A stretch of 64,000 nucleotides of DNA, from positions 20,452,028 to 20,516,027 of the forward strand of contig NC_085880.1 in assembly GCF_034702125.1 (NCBI RefSeq). Reading direction: 5' to 3'. Source of the DNA: Engraulis encrasicolus (Eukaryota > Chordata > Actinopteri > Clupeiformes > Engraulidae). The notes under the pieces are model-generated. The model had not been told where the DNA came from, made no database searches, and saw only the letters and a program-made list of their open reading frames with translations. Below are positions 1 to 26,735 of this stretch, piece by piece. Position numbers and translations under genes: made by a program. Position 1 is the stretch's first letter; every line of letters begins with the position of its first letter.

Positions 1-180
1 GGACTATTGTTATTCTTTTCTTTGTGTTTTTTCTTTTGCGTTTCGTAGAACCCTTTTGGCAGCACTTGTGGGTCTTGTCTGAGGATAAAGATGTACCTGC
101 AACAGGGGGGACGTGAGGACGTATTAAGTGTGGTCAGGGAGTTCATTTGACTAATAACTCTCATTTTGTCCCTATTTCAG
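1..180 (+). other. slc29a1: 3' part of the intron preceding the first slc29a1 coding exon
   Basis: The stretch ends in a good acceptor (pyrimidine-rich sequence then tttcag at 175-180), just before the exon that carries the start codon. The transcript therefore begins in at least one non-coding exon upstream of the window, and the promoter is not visible here. Confidence 0.7.
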
Positions 181-233
181 ATTTGATGCCATTCAGTGAT
201 TAACACTTAACACCACGCCACGAGAAAGTGAAA

Positions 234-15383
<15,150 letters not shown>

Positions 15384-16700
15384 AGACCATCATCTGAGGA
15401 CCAGCATCTGAGACGGACTGGTCTGTCAGAAGGAGGACTGTTCTCGCACCAAACCCCCACCCCACACCACATTCACCCCCCCTCTCTCAATCTCAACCAC
15501 CCCCCCTGCTGTGAAAGCCTGGACTTTATTGGGGGGGTCGGGGGTGACACTCTGCTTTTTATGTTTCTGACCAGCCCGTCAACTGTTGCGTCAGCCAGAG
15601 AGCCAAGTGGCACGTCCCGTTTTCTACAAAGCGGTTTACGAATCCATGTGAAGAACTGCCGGTCTTCCTTTTCCTTGCCTTCCCTTGCCTTGTATTAACG
15701 CATCTTCTCTTGTTGTCCGTCTGTTCCATTAGGATGGGATTGCTACTTTAACTGTGCCAAGTGTAGTAGTCACCCCTTCTTCTGCGCACTGCACTGTTGC
15801 TCTTATAAACCTGGTCCTGCGGAAAACTGGAAAAAAAACTTAACACTATACACTTTAGGTGAATGTGAAGAACGGCCTTTTTCATCAAGTTTAGGTGCCT
15901 AATGACGCGTAGAGTAGATATGTAAGCGATGTAGAATAATTTAATAATTAAATAATATAAAAAAAAATGTTGAACAACTCTTCAGGTAGTTCACAGGTCA
16001 AAAAGCCTACTTGGTAGCATGAGTTTAGACCAGCTTGTAAATGCATTGCACTGATGTTTTGTGCCATTTTATTTTATTGTTTTTTCGTTTCACTACAAAA
16101 TGCATGAAAGATGCAGCTATTGATGTCAGAACTAATAACATTTAAGATGTCTTTAAAAGACAGATTGCCTGACTTTTTCAAGCCAATTAAGATACTTAGG
16201 TCAACTTTGTTTTACAAAGGCTTCTGGTGTACACCAGTGAAATCAGTATTGTATTCCGCATGCACTTGTACTGTATGAAATGCCTGTTAAACATTTTTAA
16301 AGACTTAAAAGATGAAGTGAAATCTATTTTTAGCGTTCTTATAGACGTTTAGACGATATTGGTTTTTAATGAGTCTTGTGGTAATCCAAGTTATGGTTGA
16401 CCAGTGTTCAAATGCTTCCTTTTTTTTAAAGAGAAAAAAAACTAGCCTTTTATATTCTGTAAATACTGAGCCTTTGTTGTATTTATCATCTGTATACCTT
16501 CTAACTGCTCCAACTACAGTTTTTAAAAAGAAAAAAAAGCACAATGTGCAAGTCAGGGTATGGTTTCTCGTCTGTTTAGAGAGAAGGTTGTGATATAATG
16601 ACGTAATGGCGATGGCTCTGTTTGCCATTGTTGCAATGTTTATTTTTTTGAAGAAACTGCCAAATTGTAATCTGTGATAGACGAAAATACAATGTGTTTG
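15384..16700 (+). other. slc29a1: Probable 3' UTR of slc29a1 (end not fixed)
   Basis: AT-rich sequence follows the stop codon with no further splice-like exon. I see no canonical AATAAA in this stretch. Candidate weaker signals lie near 15948 (attaaa/aataat) and 16688, so the polyadenylation site is unknown. Long open frames here are chance. Confidence 0.5.
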
Positions 16701-17161
16701 TATAAAAAAAAATGCCTCTCATAGTTTCTTCTTTTAGCCATTGCAATCAGACCACACAAGAATGTACACTGTTGGACCCTTTCATTTGGTGAGTGTCATG
16801 CGTTGAGAGCTTCTCTGTTGATGACTGAGGCGTCTCTACACAGCCTAAAGACTTACTGTCTCAATATAATCTCAAGACTGAGTGGGCCGATCTGGTCAAC
16901 GTAACTCAATTTGGTTAAAAATGTAGTGACGTGGTTATCCTCAGTCATTTTGAAGGATTTTTTTTTTTTTTTTTTAATTGGCATTGGCCAGGGAAAGCCC
17001 AGCATTCTGTCTTGTCACGCTTGGCAAGCCCCTCTGATCTTCCTTCTTTAACAGTCTCTCGTAACCCAGAAGTTTATTCTCCACTTTGCTGTATAATTTT
17101 AAAAAGTCAAATTCATTGGCCTGTCGTGAGATTATGAGCCGGTGGGCCCCTGTGCACATAC

Positions 17162-17317
17162 ACAGGGCCGCTGACAGCTTTTGCTGGGCCCGGGACAAAG
17201 TCATCTGAAAGGGCCCCCCTCCCAACGCATTCAATGTAATGAGGACCCAATTATGGGCCCCCCAGCTCCTTGGGCCTGGGACAGCTGACCCCTTTGTCCC
17301 CCCTTGTCGGCTTCCCT
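17162..17317. mobile_element. Short hAT-type element
   Basis: Its ends start cagggccg on one side and finish cggcttccct on the other. The 8-bp repeat gcacatac flanks it (17154-17161 and 17318-17325). The inside is rich in gggcccc. Confidence 0.65.
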
Positions 17318-17935
17318 GCACATACAGTACGTACAAGGTCGTTCCCGTCCCAAACCCTCCTCAGAATGGCCTCCATTCCACCCATATCTCAGATACACTC
17401 TTCTTACACAGCTTTAGATTCACACTTGCAATGAACATTGCAGAATTTATTCAAGACTAATTGTGGCACGTTTGCTGAAACTTTGTACAATGCACCTTTT
17501 CCAAGAAACAAAGTAATGTTTTATTGTGCCCTTATTGTCTCTTCATGATTTGTTGCTCAACTTCCTGACAAAAAAACGGTAGCTGAATTGTGCAGTCGTA
17601 AGGCTACTTTCATCAAGTGTTCTTTTGCTGGGTGACCCCTACTCCGAGCTGAACACCAATAACCCTTGCTGTGCAATTTATGGCTTTTCATGCATTACAC
17701 ACAAAGTAAATCATTCTTACAGTAATAGGGATGCTATTAGTCACTGCTGATGCAGACGCATGACGTGACTTGACGTGGGGGTAGCTAACGCGCTTGATGT
17801 AATTTCATGTTGAGCTTCCATTCAGGTGATAGAGTATTGGCATGGCCTATGGTATGTGATTAGGCACCGTAATGATGTTCTGCATAATTAGTAGCGTTTG
17901 GCCTCTGGGGGGGGAGGCATGGCCATTCGACTATG

Positions 17936-18121
17936 CAGGGCCGCCGTAGGCATAAGCGGAGGAAGCAGATGGCTTTATAGGGCCTCAACCGCTTTGCCCC
18001 CAAAATTGGGGCCTCCCAAATTTGAGACCAACATAAAAAATGTATTTATTATTGTTATTTAATTATGAGGGGGGGCCTCCTGACCAGCTCCCAAGCCTCC
18101 AAAACCTTAGCAGTGGCCCTG
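17936..18121. mobile_element. Short hAT-type element, older
   Basis: Ends cagggccgccgta and tagcagtggccctg form imperfect inverted repeats. The flanks cgactatg and cgagtgtg agree at six of eight positions, consistent with a decayed target duplication. Confidence 0.6.
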
Positions 18122-18684
18122 CGAGTGTGGCTCGTGCTGGAGAGCTTTCACTTTTCACCTTCATTCAGAGGCTTTACTGACTGGGCCTTACTGTGCTGCA
18201 CTTTGGGCATCGTTACCAATCGCTGGTCGCACAAGAAACTACAGATCGTAAAATGGTACTGGTAATTCATCCATCATCGCGTGTAATGCTTAATCACGAT
18301 CACATTTAATTTCTCAAAGGGCAGGTGTAATGCTCAACAGAAACAAGTCACACCTCAGAGCAGTTTTGCAACAGTGCACCATTGTGTCATACTTGTGTCA
18401 TGTGTCATAAAAGTGATGATGGTGAAAATGCATATTATGACTGAGCAAAGTACAACGTAAAAAGCTTATACAAACATTGAAGAGCATCTTTACACCCACA
18501 CAGTGGCATCCGCATGATAAAGTTACTTCGTCTGAACTTCCTCACTGAACCTGCAGTGTTGTCCTTCCTGGAATTAAGTCTAGCAGACAGCCAGTGGGGG
18601 TGGACAGTTAACCTGAATGCGTTCCACCTTGCTCCACAAACATTGCTGAGGGAAAATACCCGAGGGTCTGCCGACAGTCAGCCG

Positions 18685-18920
18685 TGGGCCGCCATGGCCT
18701 AATGGTTACAGACTGAGGACTTCAGATCAGACGGGTTGCAGGTTCAAACCCCACCCACCCACCCTTGCCTCTTCCCACACACATCTATGACTGAAGTGTC
18801 ATTGATCAATGGCTGAAGTGTCCTTGACCTAACCAAACATTGCTCCAGGGTCTGTAACCAAATTCAGTCCCTGTAAATACTGTAAATACAGTAAATAACT
18901 AGCTTGTTTTGAATAAAAGT
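18685..18920 (+). mobile_element. tRNA-derived SINE
   Basis: An A-box-like tggcctaatggtt and a B-box-like ggttcaaacccc are spaced as in a tRNA gene. A non-tRNA body follows, ending near gaataaaagtg. Ends are approximate. Confidence 0.65.
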
Positions 18921-20128
18921 GTCATCTAAGGGTAATGTTATACTATTGGGTTGTATGATGACTCAGGTTAGGGGGACAGACAGTCAGTGCGGGCCCATCT
19001 GAAATGCAGACAAAACAGTCAGCTGACCTGCGATCCATCACCGAGGACTCAAACTAGTTGCCCATAGGCTTATCACCATGGTGAACCTGGACCATACTCT
19101 TTTACGTTTGCACTGAGGTTAGGTGAGGTTGGGATAAGCACAGTAAATCACTGGCTTGTTCTCTGTCCAGAGTCAACTCTTTTCTACTCTACTACGATGC
19201 CAAAAGGTAATGCTCCGTAGGAGGATAGAGGGGCCCCGGCAGGCCTACCGTGTTCCCATGCCGATCGGAAGCTGATTTGCGCTTGAATCAGATTAATTTT
19301 CTCAATAGGAGAAAAAATACCTTCAGCGTAATTAACTAATTGGCCTAGTTGATTTAATATGTGCTTATCACCAAGTCACGTGTACAGTAGGCCTAGTCCT
19401 GCAGCTGTGCAAGGCAACAAGGGCCACTGTACTTTTTTGGTGGCTACTTCAAGTTATTGAGCTAATTAATTGGCTAAGTCAACAATTATGCAAGATTCTG
19501 GATAATATTTCAGGTGGGTCGATGTATGATTAACTTCCTCGTGGTCAACTTATTGTCCACAGTCCACAGGCTTTCAGCACAATTGTAGACCTACTACAAC
19601 CTGTGAAGATTGAACAATGCTTTGCCTAACCAACACAGCGGTGACACAACATATTTGGGGAGGAAATGAGGGCTGTGTGTTTATTGGAGGGATACTATTG
19701 AAACCTATTAATGGTCAAAGGTGACAAAAGGGGCTGTTAAATAAGACTGCATGACACCAAAAGTAATCATGACTACCTGCTGATAGTGCTTTATGTCAAC
19801 TCCACCGCTAGAGAGCGCTGCCATACCTAGAGAGATGTTAGAGTTTAATCATTACTCACTCGGTGGTGGTTTCCCATGGACACCAAAGAAGCGTCCTCCA
19901 CCACGACAACACAGCCAGCCAGGCTCTGGTGGTGGTAAGCGGATCGAGAAGATGTACAGCGCATTGAGACCGAGAAAGTGTGAGAAAACATTCACGAAAC
20001 AAACTGCATCATTTTAACTGCCTAATATAGGAAAGGAAATGCGTAAGTGTTCACTTTTATTTATTGTTTCGGTATGGCGAGAGATAAGTACCTTAACGTC
20101 AACAGATGAGGGCTGAGATAATCACCAT

Positions 20129-22578
20129 ATGGTGGAAACAACACTGGCTTACTTCAGCTCTAATAAGTGCACGCAAGTAATGGAGGACATTAGACCACCG
20201 TCACCACTCCTCCATTTGGATCTTAATAACTTTGACGTACCAGAAGCTGAAAAATGTAGATATGTACTAACTAGTCCTCGCTCGCTTCAGTCGTGCGCAA
20301 AATTGGGCGTAAAGCCCGTGGAGCTCCTATTCAAGTCACTCCCCGAGTTTATGGATGAACACAAAGGCATGCCTTTAGGATCACTCAGGACATTATACGA
20401 TGCCCACGAACGAGAGCGGCTTCGACTTTTGCGTCTCTGCCGAGAAGAGCGAAACAGACTTATGGAGAGAGGAGGAGGCATTGGCGCGGCCATAAAACAA
20501 GTTCCTTCTGCCCTAGAAACGGTTCTGGAGCAAAGGTCAGACGACCAAAGCACTGCCAGTAAAACACCAAAGGCCACCAATGGCGCGCAACAGAAAGCGC
20601 TGCGAGACAAGTCTGCTGGTATTTTGAACGGACGGAGGTCGGTGAGCTTCAGTGAAATTAACAAGTCGTTCATAGGGGGCAGCGGGGACCAGCACTCGCA
20701 AACAACAGTCTCAAAGTTTGAGGGCAGCAGAAGCAACCAGGCTAGGCCCCAGATGGGCCACTACAGCACCTCCACCGTCAGCTTGGGGGACCTGCACCAC
20801 TCCCAGGCCACGGAGAGGCAGATGGAGCAACTGACCAGGGACATCCAGAGCAAGATGAGCATCACCGTGCCCAGCAAGGACCGCAAGATCGCCGCGCTCA
20901 TGCTGGTGCGGCGCGAGGACGAGCTCTCGCGGCAGCAGCTGAGCGTATGGGAGGAGAGGCACCGGCACGAGGAGCAGAGGCACCAGGAGGAGCAGCGCCT
21001 CCACACCGAGCGCTTGCGCAAGAAGGAGCTGCTGCGCCGCATCCGGCGCTGGCAGGAGGACGTGGAGGCACGCAGGAAGAGGAGGATGCGCGAGGAGGTG
21101 GTTTTTATTGCCCCATAGGGGATATTCGGGTTCATGTCAGATAAGTCAATTTCAGCAGGTTCAGCATTAGCAATTTTGACTCACATCTCATATACAAGCA
21201 CACATAGACACCATGCACATACACTACACACAGGGGTGTCGTTCAGGGGGGTAAAGTGTGACTGCCACCAGGGTCCACTCACAGGCCAATTTATTAAGAT
21301 ATCTGGCTGGGTACAGTGGTGTAGTCTACGTAGAACGCGGGTATACGGAGTATACCCACTTCTAAATTTCAGGGATTTCAGTATACCCACTTAAAATTGA
21401 TTGATCCATTGTTTTGAATAGCACAAATATGTACAGTATACCCACTTAAAAAAATCTCAAATATACAGTACACCCACCATAAAAAAGTAGACTACACCAC
21501 TGGCTGGGTACATTGGAGCTGATAGTACATAGGGCCCAAAATTTGTTGTGTACACACATCCATGTACAATACATACATACATATATACATACATACATAC
21601 ACACATACATACACATATGTATAACACATATACCCCTTGCCTCCGCATACACCCCATTCTTCCACCAACTCCCCCTAGGTGCAGCAGGCCGAGATGCGTG
21701 AGCAGGAGATGGCACGGCACGAGGAGCGCTGGCGGCGACTCGCCCAGGAGAAGGAGGCGCGCAGGAAAGAGCGCATGGAGGCCGCCCGGCGCGAGGCAGA
21801 GGACCGCAAGATCTCCCAGGAGCGCCTCCTCCACGACCGCGAGAGGCAGGAGATGCAGGACCGCGAGAGCGAGACTCGGCTGGCCCAGCGCCGGGAGCAG
21901 AGGGCACGCCGCGCACGCAGGAGCCAGGAGCACCAGGAACGCCGACGCTTGCAGCAGGACAACTTCCGAGAGCAGCTGCGGCACGTCATGCAGCAGAGGG
22001 AGACGCAGGAGCAGAGCCAGCTGGAGGAGGAGGCCCGGAGGAGCCTCCTGGAGCAGAAGCTGCTGCGCTCGGGCCAGAACCGGGCCAGCCTCCTGCAGCG
22101 CCGCATCCAGGAGCTCCAGTTCCGGGCCGCCCGCGAGGCCGAGCAGCTACGCGAGGCCCAGCAGCGCGCCGGCTGGCACCGGAGGCAGCTGGTGAGGGAC
22201 AAGAAGGTGCTGGCGCAGCTGGGCCAGCAGAGGGCGCAGCAGGCGGAGCAGCGGGCGCACGTGCAGCGCAGCAATCGGGTGACGCAGCTGCGGCAGGAGA
22301 ACCGCCGGAAGGAGCAGTGGCACCGGCAGCTGCGGCAGCGCGTCCGGCAGCAGCAGGAGCGGGAGCAGGAGATGAGGCAGAGGGCCGCCGCCGAGAAGGA
22401 GAGGAGGTGCGAGCGGCTCAGCCAGAGGAGGCAGGAGCTGCAGAAGGAGAGCCGGCGCGTGGCGGAGGCCTCCTTCCGCATGAGGGAGCGCGTCAGGGAG
22501 CAGGCGTCGCCCAAGTCCTTCCACAAGATGGCTCTGGAGGCCCAACTCTATTCCTCTATGAGTAAACTCAAGCTGTGA
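20129..22578 (+). CDS. ccdc177: Coiled-coil domain-containing protein 177, two exons, about 622 aa
   Basis: The function of this vertebrate family is not established. Exon 1 is 20129-21097 and exon 2 is 21679-22578. GAG|gtggtt and ccctag|GTG join in phase 0. Near the N-terminus, residues 25-57 carry the family block (SPLLHLDLNNFD, then RYVLTSPRSL). A Ser-rich middle contains STVSLGD (215-221) and DRKIAALML (251-259). From about 260 to 605 the chain is almost all Arg, Glu, Gln and Leu, a long charged coiled coil. It ends in the family motif ASFRMRERVRE about 35 residues before the stop. Human CCDC177 is about 707 aa with an uninterrupted coding region, so the 581-bp intron is unusual. GC content rises sharply through the coiled-coil coding part. 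M18 (20180) is an alternative start closer to the conserved block. Without splicing, the first frame would stop at 21116 and lose half the coiled coil. Confidence 0.9.
21098..21678 (+). other. ccdc177: Intron of ccdc177, made of repeat sequence
   Basis: The 581-base intron is bounded by the 5-bp direct repeat AGGTG, at 21096-21100 and 21677-21681. It contains a complete short hAT-type element, a (CATA)n stretch (about 21570-21615) and text typical of dispersed repeats. Nothing in it resembles coding sequence. Confidence 0.75.
21314..21502. mobile_element. Short hAT-type element with 8-bp TSD inside the ccdc177 intron
   Basis: Ends cagtggtgtagtctac and gtagactacaccactg are perfect inverted repeats, and gctgggta flanks both sides (21306-21313 and 21503-21510). 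Inside, tatacccactt recurs. The perfect ends suggest a fairly recent insertion. Confidence 0.92.
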
Positions 22579-22626
22579 CACAGACAGACCGCACTGCACA
22601 CTTTGGTGACCTTGTCCAACTTAATG

Positions 22627-22746
22627 GCCGTTTCCCAATGTCTAGTGTACGTCCTTCGAAGTGTGTCAGCCTTTGTAGTCACGAGTATCCAATCACTGGG
22701 CGTTTCACGCACTACTAAGGCTCATACACTTGACATTGGGAAATGG
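22627..22746. mobile_element. Palindromic MITE-like element in the ccdc177 3' region
   Basis: gtttcccaatgt at the left and acattgggaaat at the right are inverted repeats, with agtgtacg/catacact pairing imperfectly inside. It lies 48 bases after the ccdc177 stop codon, so it probably sits in the 3' UTR. Confidence 0.65.
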
Positions 22747-23174
22747 TAAATGTCTAACCTCCCATTGCCTCCTTTTGCTTGTGGCAAGAAACATCATTGA
22801 CGATAGAAGTTTTATTCAATATGTCACAAAAGCACAATTCAAAAGTCATTGGCAATCGGGATGTTGAATGGGGAAAAGTTACCCAAAGGTTGTGCCTTTG
22901 TGACAACGGTTGAATCATTTTCTCCAAAGAAGCGGGGCATCAGCGAAGTACAAGGCCACAAGCAAAAGGAGAGGACAGGAGGTTAGATATTGAGTTGGAC
23001 CCAAAGTGGCGGGTAGGTCAGGACTATTTATGGTACACAGAGCTTCATAAGGGCCAGCTATAGGGATTGCAGCATGGGGATCCCTGGGGCCCCTGTAACG
23101 GATACCAACTACAAGAGCTAATGTTAGTAAAGCTCCCTCCAAAAGTCTCATACAGTAGGCTTTCGGCCGCGCGT

Positions 23175-23580
23175 TATCGGTCTGGATCTTTAGCTCAGTG
23201 GTGTTGTGCTGTGCCTCGGCTCCCATGCCCGAACTAGAGCGTTGACTGGTATGTCGTGGGTTTGAGCCCCAAGTGGCGAACTAGTATAGATGATCTCAGT
23301 TACTTTGGTGCCATGACCCGGATGGGAGTGAGGTTTAGGGGGATGAGTGTAATGGATGCTAAATAGCAGATTTCGGCGAAGAATGTTCGTATACCTCCCT
23401 CCTAAACCCTCAAACAGTATTAGTAGCACTTAGCTATCGGTCTGGACCTCCTGTGCTGTGCCTCCCATGCCTGATCTGGAGCGTTGGCTGGTAGGTTGCA
23501 GGTTGGAGCCCTGAGTGTAGAACCAGCGCAGTTAGTCTCAATTAAGTTGCACCCCAATGTGTTCTTTCGTGTCTTGTAGT
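23175..23580 (+). repeat. Pair of tRNA-like SINE relics
   Basis: Two related units (about 23180-23390 and 23430-23580) share tatcggtctgga, gagcgttg.ctggta and a B-box-like ggttgagcccc or variant; the first also has tagctcagtgg like an A box. They look like a decayed, locally duplicated SINE. Confidence 0.55.
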
Positions 23581-23628
23581 AGAGCACCTGACCCCCACGC
23601 AGGCCACATAAGCATAAGGAGGCCCGGA

Positions 23629-23833
23629 TTAAGATGTCCTGGGCCCCTATGCTACAGGTTAATGTAGCCGCCCCCCCTGGAAGGCAAATTTTGCAACAAA
23701 ATTGCCTAGACGGTGTCATAATTATGAGGTAGGAATTAAAGATAACATGTCTGCAAACTGTGGAGGATTATCAAGAATTTAAAAATGACATGACCAAAAA
23801 ATGGCTTTTGGTTAATCAGTTAATCTGGCCCTG
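23629..23833. mobile_element. Short hAT-type element, same family as 12628-12916
   Basis: It shares gatg.cctggg.cccta.gctacaggtt, ggaaggcaaattt and gtgtcataatta with the 12.6-kb copy. Ends are ggcccggattaa and ttaatctggccctg. Confidence 0.7.
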
Positions 23834-24053
23834 TGTGAGGAGGGGTGAATCAGAATAAAAGTGAAAAAGCTTCAACCAGGGTTTTTCTGCTCCCACGTTT
23901 CGGGTGGAAACCTTTCTTCAGACGACAATAGACTTTAGAGGGGCACATCAGGACCATTCATAGGGGTCATATAAGTGGACCATGCGTTGTTAGATTGGGG
24001 GCCAAAAATGATCCTGACTGCCCAAAACAGCTTTCACTCACTCTCGCTCCATA

Positions 24054-25668
24054 CAGTTGAGGACGATATTATTAGCCCCCCTCCTGAAATTAGACATTTC
24101 TCTTGATTTCTCAGTAAGAATTACCATTATTCACCGTTTCTGTTATTCTGGAAACAAATACACTGATGGAGATAATGTTCAATGAGTTGAATTTGGATTT
24201 TTCTATTGTTAGGATGAGTTTAAACAAAAAAGGGCAGAAATGACAAGGACAAAATTATTAGCCCCCTGATCATTAATAGTCAATATGGCGCCATTTATGA
24301 ACCAAAACTGCCAACAGGCTCTGATAAGTTGCTACCTAGGTTGGCTCGTGCCCCACTAGGGATTTTGGCCCATTTCTTCACTGAAAAAGTTCTAGCTGGT
24401 CCAAATCGCATGGATGCTGAGCATAGACATTAACCACAGACTCTCAGTGGGATTGAGGACTGGACTATGAGCGGGTGATTCCAATATCATGGTTTTAGTG
24501 TCCTTCAAGAACCTCTGAACTAATCTAAATGTATGATTTGGATTACAATGTTGTTGGAAGACCCAGCAATCCAGATTCAGACCCAGACTCCCTGTGTCTG
24601 AGGCTGAATAACAGACTAAACTTGATGCCCTTCCACTATGTGTAACTGTGGAAACTGCTTAGCCTCATTAGACCAAAGAAGCATTGGACACCTGCCTAGA
24701 TGATTGTTATTGACCTGGCCTCACCTGGAGGTTTCCCCCAGCAGAGAAAGACAGTTGTTAGGGCTTGTCATAATATTGGGCTTTGGGGCCATCATCACAG
24801 AAGAACCCCTTTACTAAAGGCAATGCATATCAGACTGTTATCGAGCTTTGCCTGTGAACATTTGAAAGTCAAAAATGAGTTTTGAACGTCTCTGCTTTCA
24901 TCTGATGATATTCAATTGCACCTGCTTTGATGCATGAATTCTGCTTCTGTCAGGTGAAGAAAGGGATAGGCCTTGAATCGTTATAAGATGGTTTTCACAA
25001 TTAAACATGGTGGTGGATGCATCATTCTGTGGCAGCCTCAGCCACAGGAAACCTTGTTTGGGTGTACGGCACCATAAAAACTGAAAATTATGATAGAATT
25101 TGGAAAGTGACCTTGCAAAAATATGCTCATAGAGGGAGTTAAGATCTTCACTGGATCTTTCAATAAGATAATAACCCAAAACTTGCATCCAAAATAGTTC
25201 AAATGTTCTTCAAGGATACTAAAACCATGGTCATGGAGTGGTTCAGACCTCAATCCTTTAGATAGTATTTGAAGAGTGCTGAAAATGAATGTCCATCCTC
25301 AACATCCATGCAATTTGGACCAGCTTAACTATTTGCAATGAAAAAAATGGGCCAAAATCCCTGGTAGGACATGTGCCAACATAGTTAAAAACTAATCAAA
25401 GTGCCTGGTGTCATTTTTTGTTCATAAATGGCACTGTATTGACTATTAATGATAAGGGGGCTAATAATTTTGTCCTTGCCATTTTTACACTTTTTTGTTT
25501 AAACTCTTTGTGAAAATGGAAAAGTCCAAATTTAACTTATTGGATACTATCTCCATGGTGTATTCATTTCCAGAATAACATACATTTATTAATAATGATA
25601 ATTCTCAATGATCAATGAAGAGATATGTCTAATTTCAGGAGGGGGGCTAATAATATCGTCCTCAACTG
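24054..25668 (+). mobile_element. Tc1/mariner transposon with IR-DR ends, inactive
   Basis: A 1615-bp element bounded by TA on both sides (24052-24053 and 25669-25670), with terminal repeats cagttgaggacgatattatt and its complement. Long inverted arms of about 230-250 bases carry the outer copy (attattagcccccc) and an inner direct copy (attattagccccct near 24268 and 25457), as in IR-DR Tc1 elements. Between them is a broken transposase frame read on the plus strand. Translating about 25003-25045 gives KHGGGCIILW, and 25165-25200 gives a DNNP.. part with an adjacent stop. Frameshifts and stops make it non-functional. Confidence 0.85.
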
Positions 25669-26027
25669 TACCTCACTTTAGCTAGTCGTTTTATGGAAAG
25701 CCAATAAAAACCTTTAAGAGCATTTACGAGACACCACCGTGGCAAAACCCTTACAACTTCAACTCTTACACAGCTTAACTCTTTGTTTTTTGCTTAAACG
25801 TACAAACAAAAGTCCAAGAACGTGATCACTTTAACACGACTCCTTCAACTGACCTCTAGCTTCTACTTATTTAGCAGCACTTGATGAGAACAAAAGTTTT
25901 TGCACTTGAACAAACACTTGAAGAGTTGGGGACACTTCAAGACTTGGAAAAAACACTCCAAGTGTTTAGAGAAGTATTAGAGGTGTAAAGACCAGTGGAA
26001 TGTGGCGGAAGAATATAAAGATGTTGA

Positions 26028-26735
26028 AGTGATACTGTCCCATTTTTGGAAATAAGCTTATTTCACACCTCTCCTTGAGTTAAATGATTGGGTTTTTTTT
26101 TACCTTTCCCCTGTACTTTCAACCGTTCTCTGAGTATGACAGTGAAAATTTGACCTCTAAGCCAGGGTCACCAGATTTTTGTAGTCTAAAACCGTGACAC
26201 TTCGCCGCGTGACTTATGTCAAGATTTGGCGGGCGGGTCTGGGGGTCCTCCCCCAGAAAAAAATGACGGTTTTACATGCAATTTCCTGCATTCTAATCAA
26301 TTTTAGGGGGAGGAATGACAAATCGCACCTGACTCCTTCAGAATTTCTATACAAGCCCTGGCTGCCATTATGTGGCAGGTAAACATGTAATCTTTTCCAT
26401 ATATTTACATGTAGCGCAATGTAGCGGGTGGCCAAAACCGGGACATATTTGTGTCCCGACAGAGTTTGCTCGGGACCTGGGACACACAACTCCAAACCGG
26501 GACGTCTGGTCACCCTACTCTAAGCTAGCAGTTAGCATTGAGTCCTATGAGACCACTTAGCCACCAGCTGGTCTCATAGGACTCAATGTTAATTGCTAGC
26601 TTGGAGGTAAAATTTGCACTGCCATACACAGAAAATGGTTTTAAGTACAGGGGTAAGGTAAAACCCAATTTAACTCAAGGAGAGGTGTAAAATAAGCTTA
26701 TTTCCAAAAATGGGACAGTATCACTTTAACAATGA
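26028..26735. mobile_element. Foldback element split by a later insertion
   Basis: The arms 26028-26162 and 26526-26735 are inverted repeats, e.g. gatactgtcccatttttgga and its complement, then taagcttattt, then ctctccttgagtt. The centre pairs gagtcctatgagacca with tggtctcataggactc. The left arm is cut at 26162 by the element below. Removing it restores one almost perfect palindrome of about 350 bases. Confidence 0.85.
26163..26517. mobile_element. Short hAT-type element nested in the foldback
   Basis: Ends cagggtcaccaga and tctggtcacccta are inverted repeats flanked by ctctaagc (26155-26162 and 26518-26525). It is 355 bp and non-coding, with inverted ccgggac-type sequence inside the right end. 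Confidence 0.9.

Larger units (their letters stand above)
16701..20128. other. Intergenic region between slc29a1 and ccdc177
   Basis: No gene recognised. It holds two short hAT-type elements (17162-17317, 17936-18121), one SINE (about 18685-18920) and otherwise unique-looking AT-rich sequence. The last few hundred bases should contain the ccdc177 promoter, but I see no clear TATA box or CpG cluster. Confidence 0.6.

Noticed and set aside
23880..23935. Minus-strand hammerhead-like core (CTGAAGA ... ACCCGAAAC)
   Set aside because: It has CTGAAGA instead of CTGATGA and no GTC with a pairing stem I was found.
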